Source: Prevotella sp. oral taxon 376 (GTDB taxonomy: Bacteria; Bacteroidota; Bacteroidia; Bacteroidales; Bacteroidaceae). From it: 64,000 bases of DNA. The notes under the pieces were generated by a model. That model was given only the letters and a program-made list of their open reading frames with translations. It did no database searches and was not told the origin of the DNA. The DNA lies in NCBI RefSeq assembly GCF_003043945.1, contig NZ_PYXG01000001.1:1662501-1726500 (forward strand), given 5' to 3'. Numbering within the stretch: the first letter of the stretch is position 1; every line of letters begins with the position of its first letter. Below, piece after piece: positions 25,212 through 33,546 of this stretch. The translations under genes were made by a program, and so were the position numbers.

Positions 25212-25316
25212 CTTTTAGCCGTTAAAAGGTGAGCTTTTAGCCGTTAGAAGCCGGGCTTTTAGCCGTTAGAAGCCGGGCTTTTAGCCGTTAAAAGGAAGGT
25301 AAAAGGCCGTTAAAAG
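25212..25316. repeat. 22-bp-period palindromic array, five units
   Basis: Cores at 25212, 25234, 25256, 25278 and 25300. The first four are CTTTTAGCCGTTARAAG, all in the same orientation; the last is TAAAAGGCCGTTAAAAG. Spacers GTGAG, CCGGG, CCGGG, GAAGG. Confidence 0.95.
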
Positions 25317-25317
25317 G

Positions 25318-25475
25318 AATCCCTCCCCATCCCTCCCTTGTATGGAGGGGGCAAAGGGGTGAGGGGCGCGAGGAATCAAGGAACAGAAAGCCTCCCCCTG
25401 TCTTCCTCCCGCGGAGGGAAAGAAAGCTCCCCCTCTCCTTAGGGGAAAGTCGGGGAGAGGCCTCAGGGAGAGGTA
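25318..25475. repeat. G/C-rich hairpin repeat family, tandem copies
   Basis: Inverted segments such as CCCTCCCTTG/GGAGGG, CCTCCCGCGGAGGG and CCCCTCTCC/GGGGAGAGG fill the gap after the 22-bp array. Similar elements recur at 33246, 39711, 40571, 40778, 42783, 48846 and 50535. Confidence 0.6.
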
Positions 25476-25488
25476 TTAATGATTGTAT

Positions 25489-25908
25489 ATGCAACGACGA
25501 AAAAATAGAAAATCGCAGACAGACTCGAGCCTCTCGCTCTTCAGCGAGGAGGAGATGGCCGGGCGCATCACGCGGGTGAGGGAGACCCCGGGCGCCGTCC
25601 CGCCGCCGTTCGACGACGACCGCATGATTGCCGAGATGGCCTCCGTGCTGCGACTGATCAGCCGCATGGACGCCAGTCGGGTGCGCAGCATCGCCCTCAT
25701 GGCCACGGCAGCCTCGCAGGGGGGCATCAATCTGCAGGCCAGCTACCGGTTGCCCTCCCTCGCCGAGGGCACCCTCGACGGCTACCGGCTGGGCGCGTGG
25801 CTCTACTGCTCGTTTCTCGAAGCCTTCCCCTCAATGGCCGACAAGCTGCGCCTGCCCTATGGCGAATGCTACCGCAAGGCCCGGGAGGAGGTGGCTCCGG
25901 TGGTATGA
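25489..25908 (+). CDS. Hypothetical protein
   Basis: A 139-residue soluble protein, basic at the start (MQRRKNRKSQTD) and mostly helical (MIAEMASVLRLISRMDASRV). The start is the ATG at 25489. No family is recognised. It precedes the M28 peptidase by 49 nt and may share its transcript. High third-position GC supports real coding. Confidence 0.6.
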   Translation: MQRRKNRKSQTDSSLSLFSEEEMAGRITRVRETPGAVPPPFDDDRMIAEMASVLRLISRMDASRVRSIALMATAASQGGINLQASYRLPSLAEGTLDGYRLGAWLYCSFLEAFPSMADKLRLPYGECYRKAREEVAPVV

Positions 25909-25957
25909 CAAACTGCGGGCACAGGAAAAGAAACACTCGGAAAACAACGAATGCACG

Positions 25958-26968
25958 ATGAGAAAAACCATTCTACTGACACTCCTGCTCCTCACCTGTA
26001 GCGGGGTGGGGGCACAGAGACCCGACAAACGGCAGGAGGCGCTCAGGCAACGGGGCCTCGGCACCATCACCGCGGAGGCCGCCCGGGCGCATGTATACTT
26101 CCTCGCCAGCGACCTGCTCAAGGGCCGCAAGGCCGGCGAGGAGGGGTCGCGGCTGGCCGCGGAGTACATCATCTCACGACTGAGGGAGCAGGGCGTGCGG
26201 CCCTTGCTGCGGGACTATGGACAGCCCTTCGAGGCTGTCAGCCGTGCCACCCTCGGCCGGGCACGCTGGTTCGTGGAGCCCGACAGCGTGGCCCGCGTCA
26301 AGGCCGGTCGCCATCAGAGCCTCCGCCTGCGCAACATCCTGGGCGTGATACCCGGACAGCGAGACGATGAGTATGTCGTCATTGGCGCCCACCTCGACCA
26401 CGAGGGCATGAACCCGCTCCTCGAAGGCGACCAGATCTATAATGGGGCCGACGACAACGCCTCGGGCGTGAGCGCGGTGCTCCAGATCATGAAGGCCTTC
26501 GCGGAGAGCGGGGCGAAACCCGTGCGCACGCTCGTCTTCGCCTTCTGGGACGGCGAGGAGGAGGGCCTGCTCGGCTCCCGCTACTTCACGGAGACCTGCC
26601 CCTATATAAATAAGGTGAGGGGATATATCAACTTCGACATGATCGGGCGCGACCCTAAGCCCGGCAACCCGTCCTACATGGTCTACTTCTACACCGCCGC
26701 CCACCCCGAGTTCGGCGACTGGCTGCGCGCCGACATACGCCGCTACGGCCTCCGCCTCGACCCCAACTACCGGCCGTGGGACTATCCCGTGGGCGGCAGC
26801 GACAACGGCTCGTTCGCCAAGAAGGGCGTGCCCGTGGTATGGTATCATACCGACGGACACCCCGACTACAACCAGCCTACCGACGAGCCACAGCTGATCA
26901 ACTACGAGAAGACGGCCGAAATCACCCGCGCCGCCTACCTCTGCGCGTGGCGGATGGCCAACCCGTGA
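25958..26968 (+). CDS. Secreted M28 family zinc peptidase
   Basis: A 336-residue exported aminopeptidase. Signal peptide MRKTILLTLLLLTCSGVGAQ sets the start at 25958. The co-catalytic zinc ligands are visible: His in IGAHLDHEG, Asp in NGADDNASGV, Glu-Glu in WDGEEEGLLGS, Asp in INFDMIGRDP and His in WYHTDGHPDYNQPTDE. Together with the C1 and M24 peptidases it fits an asaccharolytic or peptide-using lifestyle. Confidence 0.93.
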   Translation: MRKTILLTLLLLTCSGVGAQRPDKRQEALRQRGLGTITAEAARAHVYFLASDLLKGRKAGEEGSRLAAEYIISRLREQGVRPLLRDYGQPFEAVSRATLGRARWFVEPDSVARVKAGRHQSLRLRNILGVIPGQRDDEYVVIGAHLDHEGMNPLLEGDQIYNGADDNASGVSAVLQIMKAFAESGAKPVRTLVFAFWDGEEEGLLGSRYFTETCPYINKVRGYINFDMIGRDPKPGNPSYMVYFYTAAHPEFGDWLRADIRRYGLRLDPNYRPWDYPVGGSDNGSFAKKGVPVVWYHTDGHPDYNQPTDEPQLINYEKTAEITRAAYLCAWRMANP

Positions 26969-27240
26969 GGGCGCCGACGAGCCAAAAAGTCTGCCGGCAA
27001 GCTTCACAGACGCCTCGTCCGAAAGGCGGCGCGCCGGAAAGGAGAGTCGTTTTACGGGCATTCAGGCTTGGCCGTCCTCTTATGGGATGAGGGACCACGG
27101 CCGATGGGAGGGGTCCTTCCACAACGGGCGGACATCTTCTTAAGAGGATTTAAAATATCTTAAAAGCAGCGTCGCGACATGCAAGGTCGTGGTCTTCCCG
27201 TGTTATTAAGGCAGAGATATTCATTAAATTGATTATAAAC
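26969..27240. other. Intergenic stretch without recognised feature
   Basis: 272 bp between the M28 peptidase and the lipoprotein gene. The first half is GC-rich with short inverted pieces (GGCGGCGCGCCGG); the second half is AT-rich and leads to the next start. No TAnnTTTG promoter was found. Confidence 0.5.
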
Positions 27241-27849
27241 ATGAAAAAAACGACTTTTGTTTTCTTCTTCTCACTCCTCTTGGCAGGATCTGCGATGATG
27301 TTCACCTCCTGTGGATCCGACGACGAGGAGCGCCCCGTCATCTCTATCATGGAATCCATGGTTGACATGACCGGCGGCAGGGCGCAATGGCCCGGACTGA
27401 CGAAGCTGACGAGGGCGACCTTTGAGAGCCAGATCGTCGGTCAAGGTTGGTATTGCGAGCAGAGCTACCAGGTCTCTCCGCGTGGTGTCTACGGTCCTTC
27501 CACCAGCAGGCAGGGCATGTTCGGGATAGGCCCCGTGCACTATTATTTCGACCGGGACTCCGTTACTCGTTTCCTTTACAATGATGCCAAGGGCTATCAG
27601 AACAAGGGACTGGGCTATGTGCGCGACGCCTACACCTATGACGAGAACGACAACGGGGTGTATGTAGACGGCAACCGGCTGTTGCAGATCAGTCCCAGCG
27701 GTGTGGTCAACGGAAGGTTCCTGTATGCCATCGAGGACGGGGGAACGCACGCTGACGGCTCCACCGCCTACGCCGTCTCGATATTCCGGCGAATGAGCGG
27801 GGGCGAGCAGTCAGCCATCCGCCGCGACTATTCTGTCCGCTGGCGGTGA
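27241..27849 (+). CDS. Lipoprotein of unknown function
   Basis: A 202-residue protein with a lipoprotein signal (MKKTTFVFFFSLLLAGSAMM then FTSCGSDDEE), so probably anchored in the outer membrane and exposed by the acidic CGSDDEE export signal common in Bacteroidetes. The body is aromatic and Gly-rich beta-type sequence (GIGPVHYYFDRDSVTRFLYN). No family is recognised. It may be truncated at the 3' end (next entry). Confidence 0.75.
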   Translation: MKKTTFVFFFSLLLAGSAMMFTSCGSDDEERPVISIMESMVDMTGGRAQWPGLTKLTRATFESQIVGQGWYCEQSYQVSPRGVYGPSTSRQGMFGIGPVHYYFDRDSVTRFLYNDAKGYQNKGLGYVRDAYTYDENDNGVYVDGNRLLQISPSGVVNGRFLYAIEDGGTHADGSTAYAVSIFRRMSGGEQSAIRRDYSVRWR

Positions 27850-27977
27850 GCCCCTTGCGGCATGCCGACGGCACAGCCTCCTATTGCGAGGTCGTGCAGT
27901 CGGGCGTAAGGCCGGAGCAGCTGGGTGCTCATTTTCATATTCCCCACTATTTCCTCGTGAATATCGAGTTCAGATAA
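27849..27977 (+). pseudogene. Possible shifted 3' remnant of the lipoprotein gene
   Basis: Directly after the lipoprotein stop, another frame stays open for about 42 codons and reads SPLRHADGTASYCEVVQSGV, then HFHIPHYFLVNIEFR and stop. It looks like protein-coding sequence but has no start. Either the lipoprotein gene carries a frameshift near its end or this is debris of another gene. Confidence 0.3.
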
Positions 27978-28123
27978 GAATGGCGAACCGGGCTGCTCCG
28001 CTTCCCGTGCGGGTTCGTGTCATGCCCCGGGCGATGTCTTCGCCCGCTTCATCTTCGAGCAGGAGTAGGCATCCACCGGCGGAACCTGAAACTGCGGGGC
28101 TATGATTTTTTCTTGTCTTTTTC

Positions 28124-28154
28124 TTGTATAATCAAAAAAATATACATACCTTTG
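28124..28154 (+). promoter_or_regulatory. Bacteroidetes-type promoter far upstream of the BspA-like gene
   Basis: TTG at 28124-28126 and TACCTTTG at 28147-28154, 20 nt apart. No closer promoter is seen before the gene at 28590, so the leader would be about 430 nt. Confidence 0.65.
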
Positions 28155-28221
28155 CAGGGAAAAGAGAAAGTATTAGTGTATCGCAGAAATTCAGATAGAC
28201 CACGGAGATGTCTCCCTCTCT

Positions 28222-28368
<147 letters not shown>

Positions 28369-28589
28369 CTGGTGTAGCCTTACTCCAAAACTTCTTTACA
28401 TGCGCGTGCGATTCAATCGGCACGCTTCCCTTGGGCAATGGATTTTCCGAGATTTCCCTTGCCCGGTCGGTCGTGTCCTGATGCGGAGTCTTATCATTTG
28501 AAACAAGGCATGCTCCTACAATGAAATCATTCAACATAAAAGTATACAAAGAGGGTTATGAAATCAGTTATTAATTTAAAATCAAAAAG

Positions 28590-31500
28590 ATGAAACAAAC
28601 TAAACTTTTATTATTGCTGTTGCTGGCAATGATTATGTCGGCAACAGGGGTGTACGCACAGGCCGTGGGCTCCACATTCCAAGTGGGTAATCATAAGTAC
28701 ACCATCACCAAAAACGACCTGGTGAACCATGTGGACAATGAAGTGGGTATTCAGGAAATCGGCGGCTCCGGTGCCGTAACGATACCGGCCACCGTGACCC
28801 ACCCGCAGAGTCTGGAGGTCTATAAGGTAACATCGGCCATCCCGTGGACAAATTGCAGCAAAACCATAACCAGTCTGACTTTCTCAGAAGGATTCAAGAC
28901 GATGGGCAACGGCTGCTATGGCACCTGTACCGAGCTGCGGAAAGTTACATTCCCTTCTACTTTTGAAAGCCTCGGGCATAGCTGCTTTGAGAACTGCAAG
29001 AACTTTACGGCCGTTGAGGTGGCCAGCGGGAACGGCACTTACAAGCATAACAGCCAAGGTTGGCTGATAAGCAACGACGGTAAGACACTGGTTCTCGTAC
29101 CGTCGGGCGTATCGGGAGATGTCAGTATCCCCAACACGATTGAAACCATCGGCCAAACTGCTTTCAAAACCTGTCCCAACTTAGAGAAAATCAACATCCC
29201 CGCCTCGGTGAAGTCTATCGATGCGACCATCAATGCCTCTATCTATGCCTCTTCCACATACATCACCGTGGATGGCGGCAACACTTACTACAAGGACATC
29301 AATGGCGTGCTCGTAACGAAAGACGGCAGGAAACTCATCACCTTCCCTGCAAAATACAGCGGAACACTGGGGAACAATACCTACAAGGTGCCCGACGGTG
29401 TCAAAACAATTGCCAGCGAGGCTTTCGGCCACGCTACGCCTAACTTGAAGAAGATTAACCTAAACCAGGTGGAGACCATCGAGGGCTCGGCTTTCGACTG
29501 GGCCAGCGGACTAAAGGAGGTAACCTTCGGCGCGAGCGTCAGTTCCATCGCTGAGGGCGCATTCGTCAACTGTGAGAACTTGGAGAAGTTTATCGTCGAT
29601 ACCAACAATCCAAACTACAAGAGCCGGGACGACATTATTTATACCAAAAACGGAGAAACGCTCGTGCTCTGGCCCACCAAGAAGACCGGCCACTACAATA
29701 TACCAGAGGATGTCAAGTATATTCAGCCCAAAGCGTTCTATGGAACGAATATCACGAGTGTCAAATTCCCCTCAACGCTCGAAGAAATCGGTGCCGAGGC
29801 TTTCCGGTTCTGTAAACTTGAGACTCTCGATTTCGGTACAAACTCTCATCTGAAAAAGATTCGCTACTTTGCCTTTGCCAACACGGAGCAACTCACGGGC
29901 GGCATCGTGATTCCCGCCTCGGTGGAGACAATCGAAGGCGAAATGTTCCATTGGACATACAAAGTAACCAGCGTCCATATTGCCGATGGCTCTAAACTGA
30001 AAGAAATCTACAGCGAGGCATTCATCAATATGCAGGGACTGGAGACATTTGTTTTCGACGGCTCGGCCGATCAACTGACCAACATTCACACGAAGACCTT
30101 TGCCAACAATCCTAAGCTGAAACACTTCGAGGTTCCCCAGAATGTAACATCAATCGGCAAAGGTGCCTTCCTTGATACGCCATCCTTGGAAACCGTAACT
30201 TTCAAGACACCCGCCCACATTGCGACCATCGGCAACGGTGCGTTCGGAAACAGTGGTATCAAGACCATCTCCCTGCCCGAGAGCGTGACGAAGATAGGAG
30301 AACAGGCTTTCGACAACTGCAAGAACCTGGAAACGATTTCCATTCCTAAGAATGTAGCTAACATCGAGACGGGTGCTTTCAACTTCTGTGAGGCACTTAC
30401 TGCGTTTAATGTAGACAAAGACAATACCACCTACGCCGACCTCGACGGTATGCTCTGCACCAAGAACAAGAAAACACTTGTTACTTTCCCTGCTGGAAAG
30501 GCAGACACCAAGTACACTTTGATACCATATTTCGAGACTGTGGGTCAGTATGCCTTCTATTCCAGCGACAAGGTTACGAACATCACCTTCCCGAAGAGCG
30601 TAACCGAGATTAAGACACGCGCACTCGCACTATGCAAGAATTTGAAATCGCTCAGTTTCATGGGAACAGACAATGTGCCTGCATTGAGTGCCGACATTAC
30701 CTTCAATTCCGCCAATCCTAAGGACATTGCCATCTATGTGCGCAAGGCATGGTATGAGAACAGCGCCAACGCCTCTACGGTAACTTCATACAACAACACT
30801 TTCAAGGAGGTGCATCCCTCGTTTGTTTCCACGGCAGGCTACGACCGCGGCACGGAGTTCTTCCCCACATCAACCGACAATGTAGGCGTCATCAGCTTCT
30901 ACACGCCGCGCACCTCTGTCATCATCGACAAGGTAGCCAAGGAGACTGCATACACTGATGTCTACGGGAAGACCTGGCCGGAAAAGACCTATACGGTCAG
31001 CTCTGTGCTCGACTTCGCCTATCAGAATGAGAGTAGGGTAAAGGACATCGTGCTGCTTGCCGACATCGGAGCCATCGGTCTGGACGCTTTCAGGGCCGGC
31101 ACACAGCTCAAAGGGCTGTATTTCGTAGGCAATACGCCTGCATCGCTCAGCTCAATAGGCTATGAAATGCCGTCTGACTATCCTTTCAATGAGGGACAGG
31201 CTATCTATGTCAAGGAGAGCAAGGTAAACGCCTATCAGACAGCATGGACACAGGGACACACGCTGAACATCACGCACGAGATTCCGCAGCAGACGAACAA
31301 GAACGGCGGTACGGTTTGCTTCCCGTTCGATGTGAAATATCCGCAGGGACTGGGTGCCAGCGACATCAAGCCCTATGTGCCGATGGATTACAGTCTGGCA
31401 TACAACGCGACGAATCCTATCGTTCGTGCCTACAGCGTCGACAACTACTACCTCCCGGCTTTCGTGGGCGCATTCATCCGTAGCAAGAACACGGCTTCCG

Positions 31501-31922
31501 TCGCTTCCTACTGCCAGATGGACGAGGAACAGGCGCACGACAAGTCAGCCCTGACCACCCTCGGCTATAGCACAACCGCCGACAACCGCATGGTGGGCGC
31601 CGTGGAAGACACCCCCGTCACCAACGAGAGCGGCTACCAGTGCTATGCGTTCAGCAAGCAGTATGGCAAGCTCGTGAAACTCGGCGACAATACGAACATC
31701 CCCTACTTCAAGGCTTATCTCCGCCTGAAGAACAATGCGGCGTCGCCTGCCAAGGGTATGTCTCTCGTCTTCGACGACGAGCCGACCGTAACAGGCATCA
31801 ATGGCATTTCAGAGACAGCCGAAGAGGACAACGCACCTTATTATAACCTGAACGGCATGCGTGTGGATCACCCGCAGAAGGGCGTGTATATCCACAACGG
31901 CAAGAAGGTAATCATAAAATAA
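28590..31922 (+). CDS. BspA-like leucine-rich repeat surface protein
   Basis: A 1110-residue exported protein. Signal peptide MKQTKLLLLLLLAMIMSATG (then VYAQ). From about residue 60 to 720 it is built of BspA/TpLRR (LRR_5) repeats, for example KKINLNQVETIEGSAFDWAS and SVTKIGEQAFDNCKNLETIS. Asparagine- and threonine-rich linkers occur between them. The C-terminus (YYNLNGMRVDHPQKGVYIHN ...) is the short domain common on secreted Prevotella proteins. BspA proteins bind host proteins and other bacteria. The gene is preceded by a long leader with an (AC)28 tract and followed 13 nt later by a small gene. Confidence 0.92.
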   Translation: MKQTKLLLLLLLAMIMSATGVYAQAVGSTFQVGNHKYTITKNDLVNHVDNEVGIQEIGGSGAVTIPATVTHPQSLEVYKVTSAIPWTNCSKTITSLTFSEGFKTMGNGCYGTCTELRKVTFPSTFESLGHSCFENCKNFTAVEVASGNGTYKHNSQGWLISNDGKTLVLVPSGVSGDVSIPNTIETIGQTAFKTCPNLEKINIPASVKSIDATINASIYASSTYITVDGGNTYYKDINGVLVTKDGRKLITFPAKYSGTLGNNTYKVPDGVKTIASEAFGHATPNLKKINLNQVETIEGSAFDWASGLKEVTFGASVSSIAEGAFVNCENLEKFIVDTNNPNYKSRDDIIYTKNGETLVLWPTKKTGHYNIPEDVKYIQPKAFYGTNITSVKFPSTLEEIGAEAFRFCKLETLDFGTNSHLKKIRYFAFANTEQLTGGIVIPASVETIEGEMFHWTYKVTSVHIADGSKLKEIYSEAFINMQGLETFVFDGSADQLTNIHTKTFANNPKLKHFEVPQNVTSIGKGAFLDTPSLETVTFKTPAHIATIGNGAFGNSGIKTISLPESVTKIGEQAFDNCKNLETISIPKNVANIETGAFNFCEALTAFNVDKDNTTYADLDGMLCTKNKKTLVTFPAGKADTKYTLIPYFETVGQYAFYSSDKVTNITFPKSVTEIKTRALALCKNLKSLSFMGTDNVPALSADITFNSANPKDIAIYVRKAWYENSANASTVTSYNNTFKEVHPSFVSTAGYDRGTEFFPTSTDNVGVISFYTPRTSVIIDKVAKETAYTDVYGKTWPEKTYTVSSVLDFAYQNESRVKDIVLLADIGAIGLDAFRAGTQLKGLYFVGNTPASLSSIGYEMPSDYPFNEGQAIYVKESKVNAYQTAWTQGHTLNITHEIPQQTNKNGGTVCFPFDVKYPQGLGASDIKPYVPMDYSLAYNATNPIVRAYSVDNYYLPAFVGAFIRSKNTASVASYCQMDEEQAHDKSALTTLGYSTTADNRMVGAVEDTPVTNESGYQCYAFSKQYGKLVKLGDNTNIPYFKAYLRLKNNAASPAKGMSLVFDDEPTVTGINGISETAEEDNAPYYNLNGMRVDHPQKGVYIHNGKKVIIK

Positions 31923-31935
31923 AGGAGAATTGAAA

Positions 31936-32133
31936 ATGAAGAGAAAAAGATATTCAGCACCTGCGGTAGAGTCCATCAAGGTCAATACAGACAATCTGAT
32001 GGAAGTTTGGAGCATCGGTATAGACGACGATCCCGGCCATAGCATCGGCCCCGGCGACGAGGGCGACATCGGTGCCAAGCCCGGCTTCCAGGACGAGGAC
32101 GAGTGGCCGTCGTTTAGCCCGTGGAGCGATTAA
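31936..32133 (+). CDS. Small acidic protein downstream of the BspA-like gene
   Basis: A 65-residue protein with a good ribosome site (AAAGGAG). Basic start (MKRKRYSAPAVESIKVNTDN) and an acidic, Gly/Pro-rich end (GAKPGFQDEDEWPSFSPWSD). No signal peptide. It shares a pattern with the 61-residue protein at 47060: Tyr-x-x-Pro-x-[VI]-Glu-x-Ile near the start and [GN]-Ala-Lys-x-x-Phe/Trp-x-x-[ED]-[ED] near the end. Such proteins are frequent in Prevotella but their role is unknown. Confidence 0.65.
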   Translation: MKRKRYSAPAVESIKVNTDNLMEVWSIGIDDDPGHSIGPGDEGDIGAKPGFQDEDEWPSFSPWSD

Positions 32134-32164
32134 GTCCGCGTAAGGACGGAAATCATATTTGTTT

Positions 32165-32207
32165 ATTCAGGGGGGGCACGATGGGTGGCTCCCCCTGAAT
32201 CCTTTCC
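32165..32207 (+). terminator. Hairpin after the BspA unit
   Basis: ATTCAGGGGG (32165-32174) pairs perfectly with CCCCCTGAAT (32191-32200). The tail CCTTTCCC is only weakly T-rich. Confidence 0.5.
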
Positions 32208-32229
32208 CTCCGGGCAGGCTCCGAGTACC

Positions 32230-32703
32230 TTATGCCCCGAGCGAGGGCGAGCTCACGGTGATCCAGATGGGGCCTTCGCTGCCCTCAAGGAGTTGCGTCA
32301 GGCGTCGGAAGGCGTCGCGGGAGAATACGAGGCAGGAGTCGGCGGCCGCCGTGCCCACGAGGATGCAGCCTTGCGTGTCGTTTTCGGTGTTGCCGGTGTG
32401 GATGCGGATGCCCTTGAATCCGGGCACGCCCACGAGGGTGGGGAGCCATCGGCGGAACTTGGGGCTGTAGGCCACCACGAGGGGATAGCGCCCTTCGGGT
32501 ATGGCCGTGCGTCCGGCTTTCTTGCGTGCTCCGCCGCTGAGGTTGCGGCGCGTGGGTTCGAGGGTGTCGCAGAGGAAGCTTGCTCCCTCTGCGCTGTCGT
32601 CTTTCCCCGATGGGGCATTGCCTGAGGGAGTGTGCTCCGTCAGATAGAGTTTGCCGAATGTCTTGTCGGCCAGGAATTGGGTTCGTGTCAATAGTAGTTC
32701 CAT
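32230..32703 (-). CDS. DUF5675 family protein
   Basis: A 157-residue protein. The segments FLCDTLEPTRRN, KAGRTAIPEGRYPLVVAYSP, VPGFKGIRIHTGNTENDTQG and CILVG match DUF5675, a family with an L,D-transpeptidase- or endolysin-like layout found in phage and Bacteroidales mobile regions. A role in wall cleavage is plausible but unproven. The start ATG at 32703 fits the family's beginning. Confidence 0.8.
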   Translation of the reverse strand: MELLLTRTQFLADKTFGKLYLTEHTPSGNAPSGKDDSAEGASFLCDTLEPTRRNLSGGARKKAGRTAIPEGRYPLVVAYSPKFRRWLPTLVGVPGFKGIRIHTGNTENDTQGCILVGTAAADSCLVFSRDAFRRLTQLLEGSEGPIWITVSSPSLGA

Positions 32704-32733
32704 GTCAGTAATAGTTTATAGGGGTGAAGGGTT

Positions 32734-32763
32734 AAGGGAGTATAGAGCTCCCTTGGTTTTTTT
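32734..32763 (+). terminator. Hairpin with T-run reading rightward
   Basis: AAGGGAG and CTCCCTT pair around a 7-nt loop and are followed by GG and seven T. The flanking genes are both on the minus strand, so it may block antisense readthrough. Confidence 0.4.
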
Positions 32764-32785
32764 ATTCTCTTATTCTTTTATTCTC

Positions 32786-33115
32786 TCACACTCTCATTTT
32801 CTCATTCTTTCCCCTGGTTTTCTCCCTCAGTTCCTCGTGGCTGGGCCAGGGCGTCAGCTTGATGAGGGCGGCGAGAAACCAGGCCGTCTGACGCACATGG
32901 CGGGGCATACGCAGGGCTTCCGCCCATCGCTCGCCCCCGAGGAGGCGGTGCACTCCCGCCCACACGGCCACGATTTCCTCGATTGGCAGGCGGTCGAGTT
33001 CGTGCTTCACCACGCGCATGCCCATGTTGCCCACCACGGCTTCGGCCACGGCGGCGGCGAACGCCGCATGGTCTATCATCTGTTGGGTAATCTGAATCTT
33101 TTTCATACTTTTCAT
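32786..33115 (-). CDS. Hypothetical protein upstream of DUF5675
   Basis: A 109-residue soluble protein, mostly helical (MIDHAAFAAAVAEAVVGNMG, RVVKHELDRLPIEEIVAVWA). Its last codons lie in a pyrimidine-rich tract. The start may be 33115 or the next ATG at 33106. No family is recognised; it probably belongs with the DUF5675 gene 82 nt downstream. Confidence 0.5.
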   Translation of the reverse strand: MKSMKKIQITQQMIDHAAFAAAVAEAVVGNMGMRVVKHELDRLPIEEIVAVWAGVHRLLGGERWAEALRMPRHVRQTAWFLAALIKLTPWPSHEELREKTRGKNEKMRV

Positions 33116-33245
33116 TTTCTGGTTTGTTAAAAGGGTTATCAATCGTTTTTGGGAGTGGGAGAGCCGGCTTCCCGTTTTTTCCTGTTGCAAAGATACGCTC
33201 CGTTTCCGCCCCCTGCCATGGTGCGGGCAGAGGGAGGAGTATGGT

Positions 33246-33281
33246 AAATCTTCCCTCTCCTTTGGGAAGGGCAGGGAGAAT
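33246..33281. repeat. G/C-rich hairpin repeat copy
   Basis: CTTCCCTCTCCTTTGGGAAGG with trailing GCAGGGAGAA; short member of the hairpin family. Confidence 0.5.
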
Positions 33282-33311
33282 TCTTGAAAAGCGGGGGTGC
33301 CGGGTGGCAGG

Positions 33312-33394
33312 TAAAAGGCCGTTAAAAGGCAGGCAAAAGGCCGTTAGAAGGAGTCCTTTTAGCCGTTAGAAGGCGGGCTTTTAGCCGTTAGAAG
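33312..33394. repeat. 22-bp-period palindromic array, four units
   Basis: Cores at 33312, 33334, 33356 and 33378: TAAAAGGCCGTTAAAAG, CAAAAGGCCGTTAGAAG and CTTTTAGCCGTTAGAAG twice. Spacers GCAGG, GAGTC, GCGGG. Upstream of the TonB receptor promoter. Confidence 0.95.
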
Positions 33395-33472
33395 GTTTTC
33401 CATCCTGTGCCCTTCCCACGACGGGGGATGCCGGTTTACGGGAAAGGCCTGTAAATTCATGGGAAATAGGTA

Positions 33473-33503
33473 TTGTGGGAACGGCCGAGTATTCGTACCT
33501 TTG
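33473..33503 (+). promoter_or_regulatory. Bacteroidetes-type promoter of the TonB receptor gene
   Basis: TTG at 33473-33475 and TACCTTTG at 33496-33503, 20 nt apart; leader about 40 nt. Confidence 0.72.
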
Positions 33504-33546
33504 CGGTCGGAAATGAGAAAAAACAATAATTAAACTCAACAGCCAA

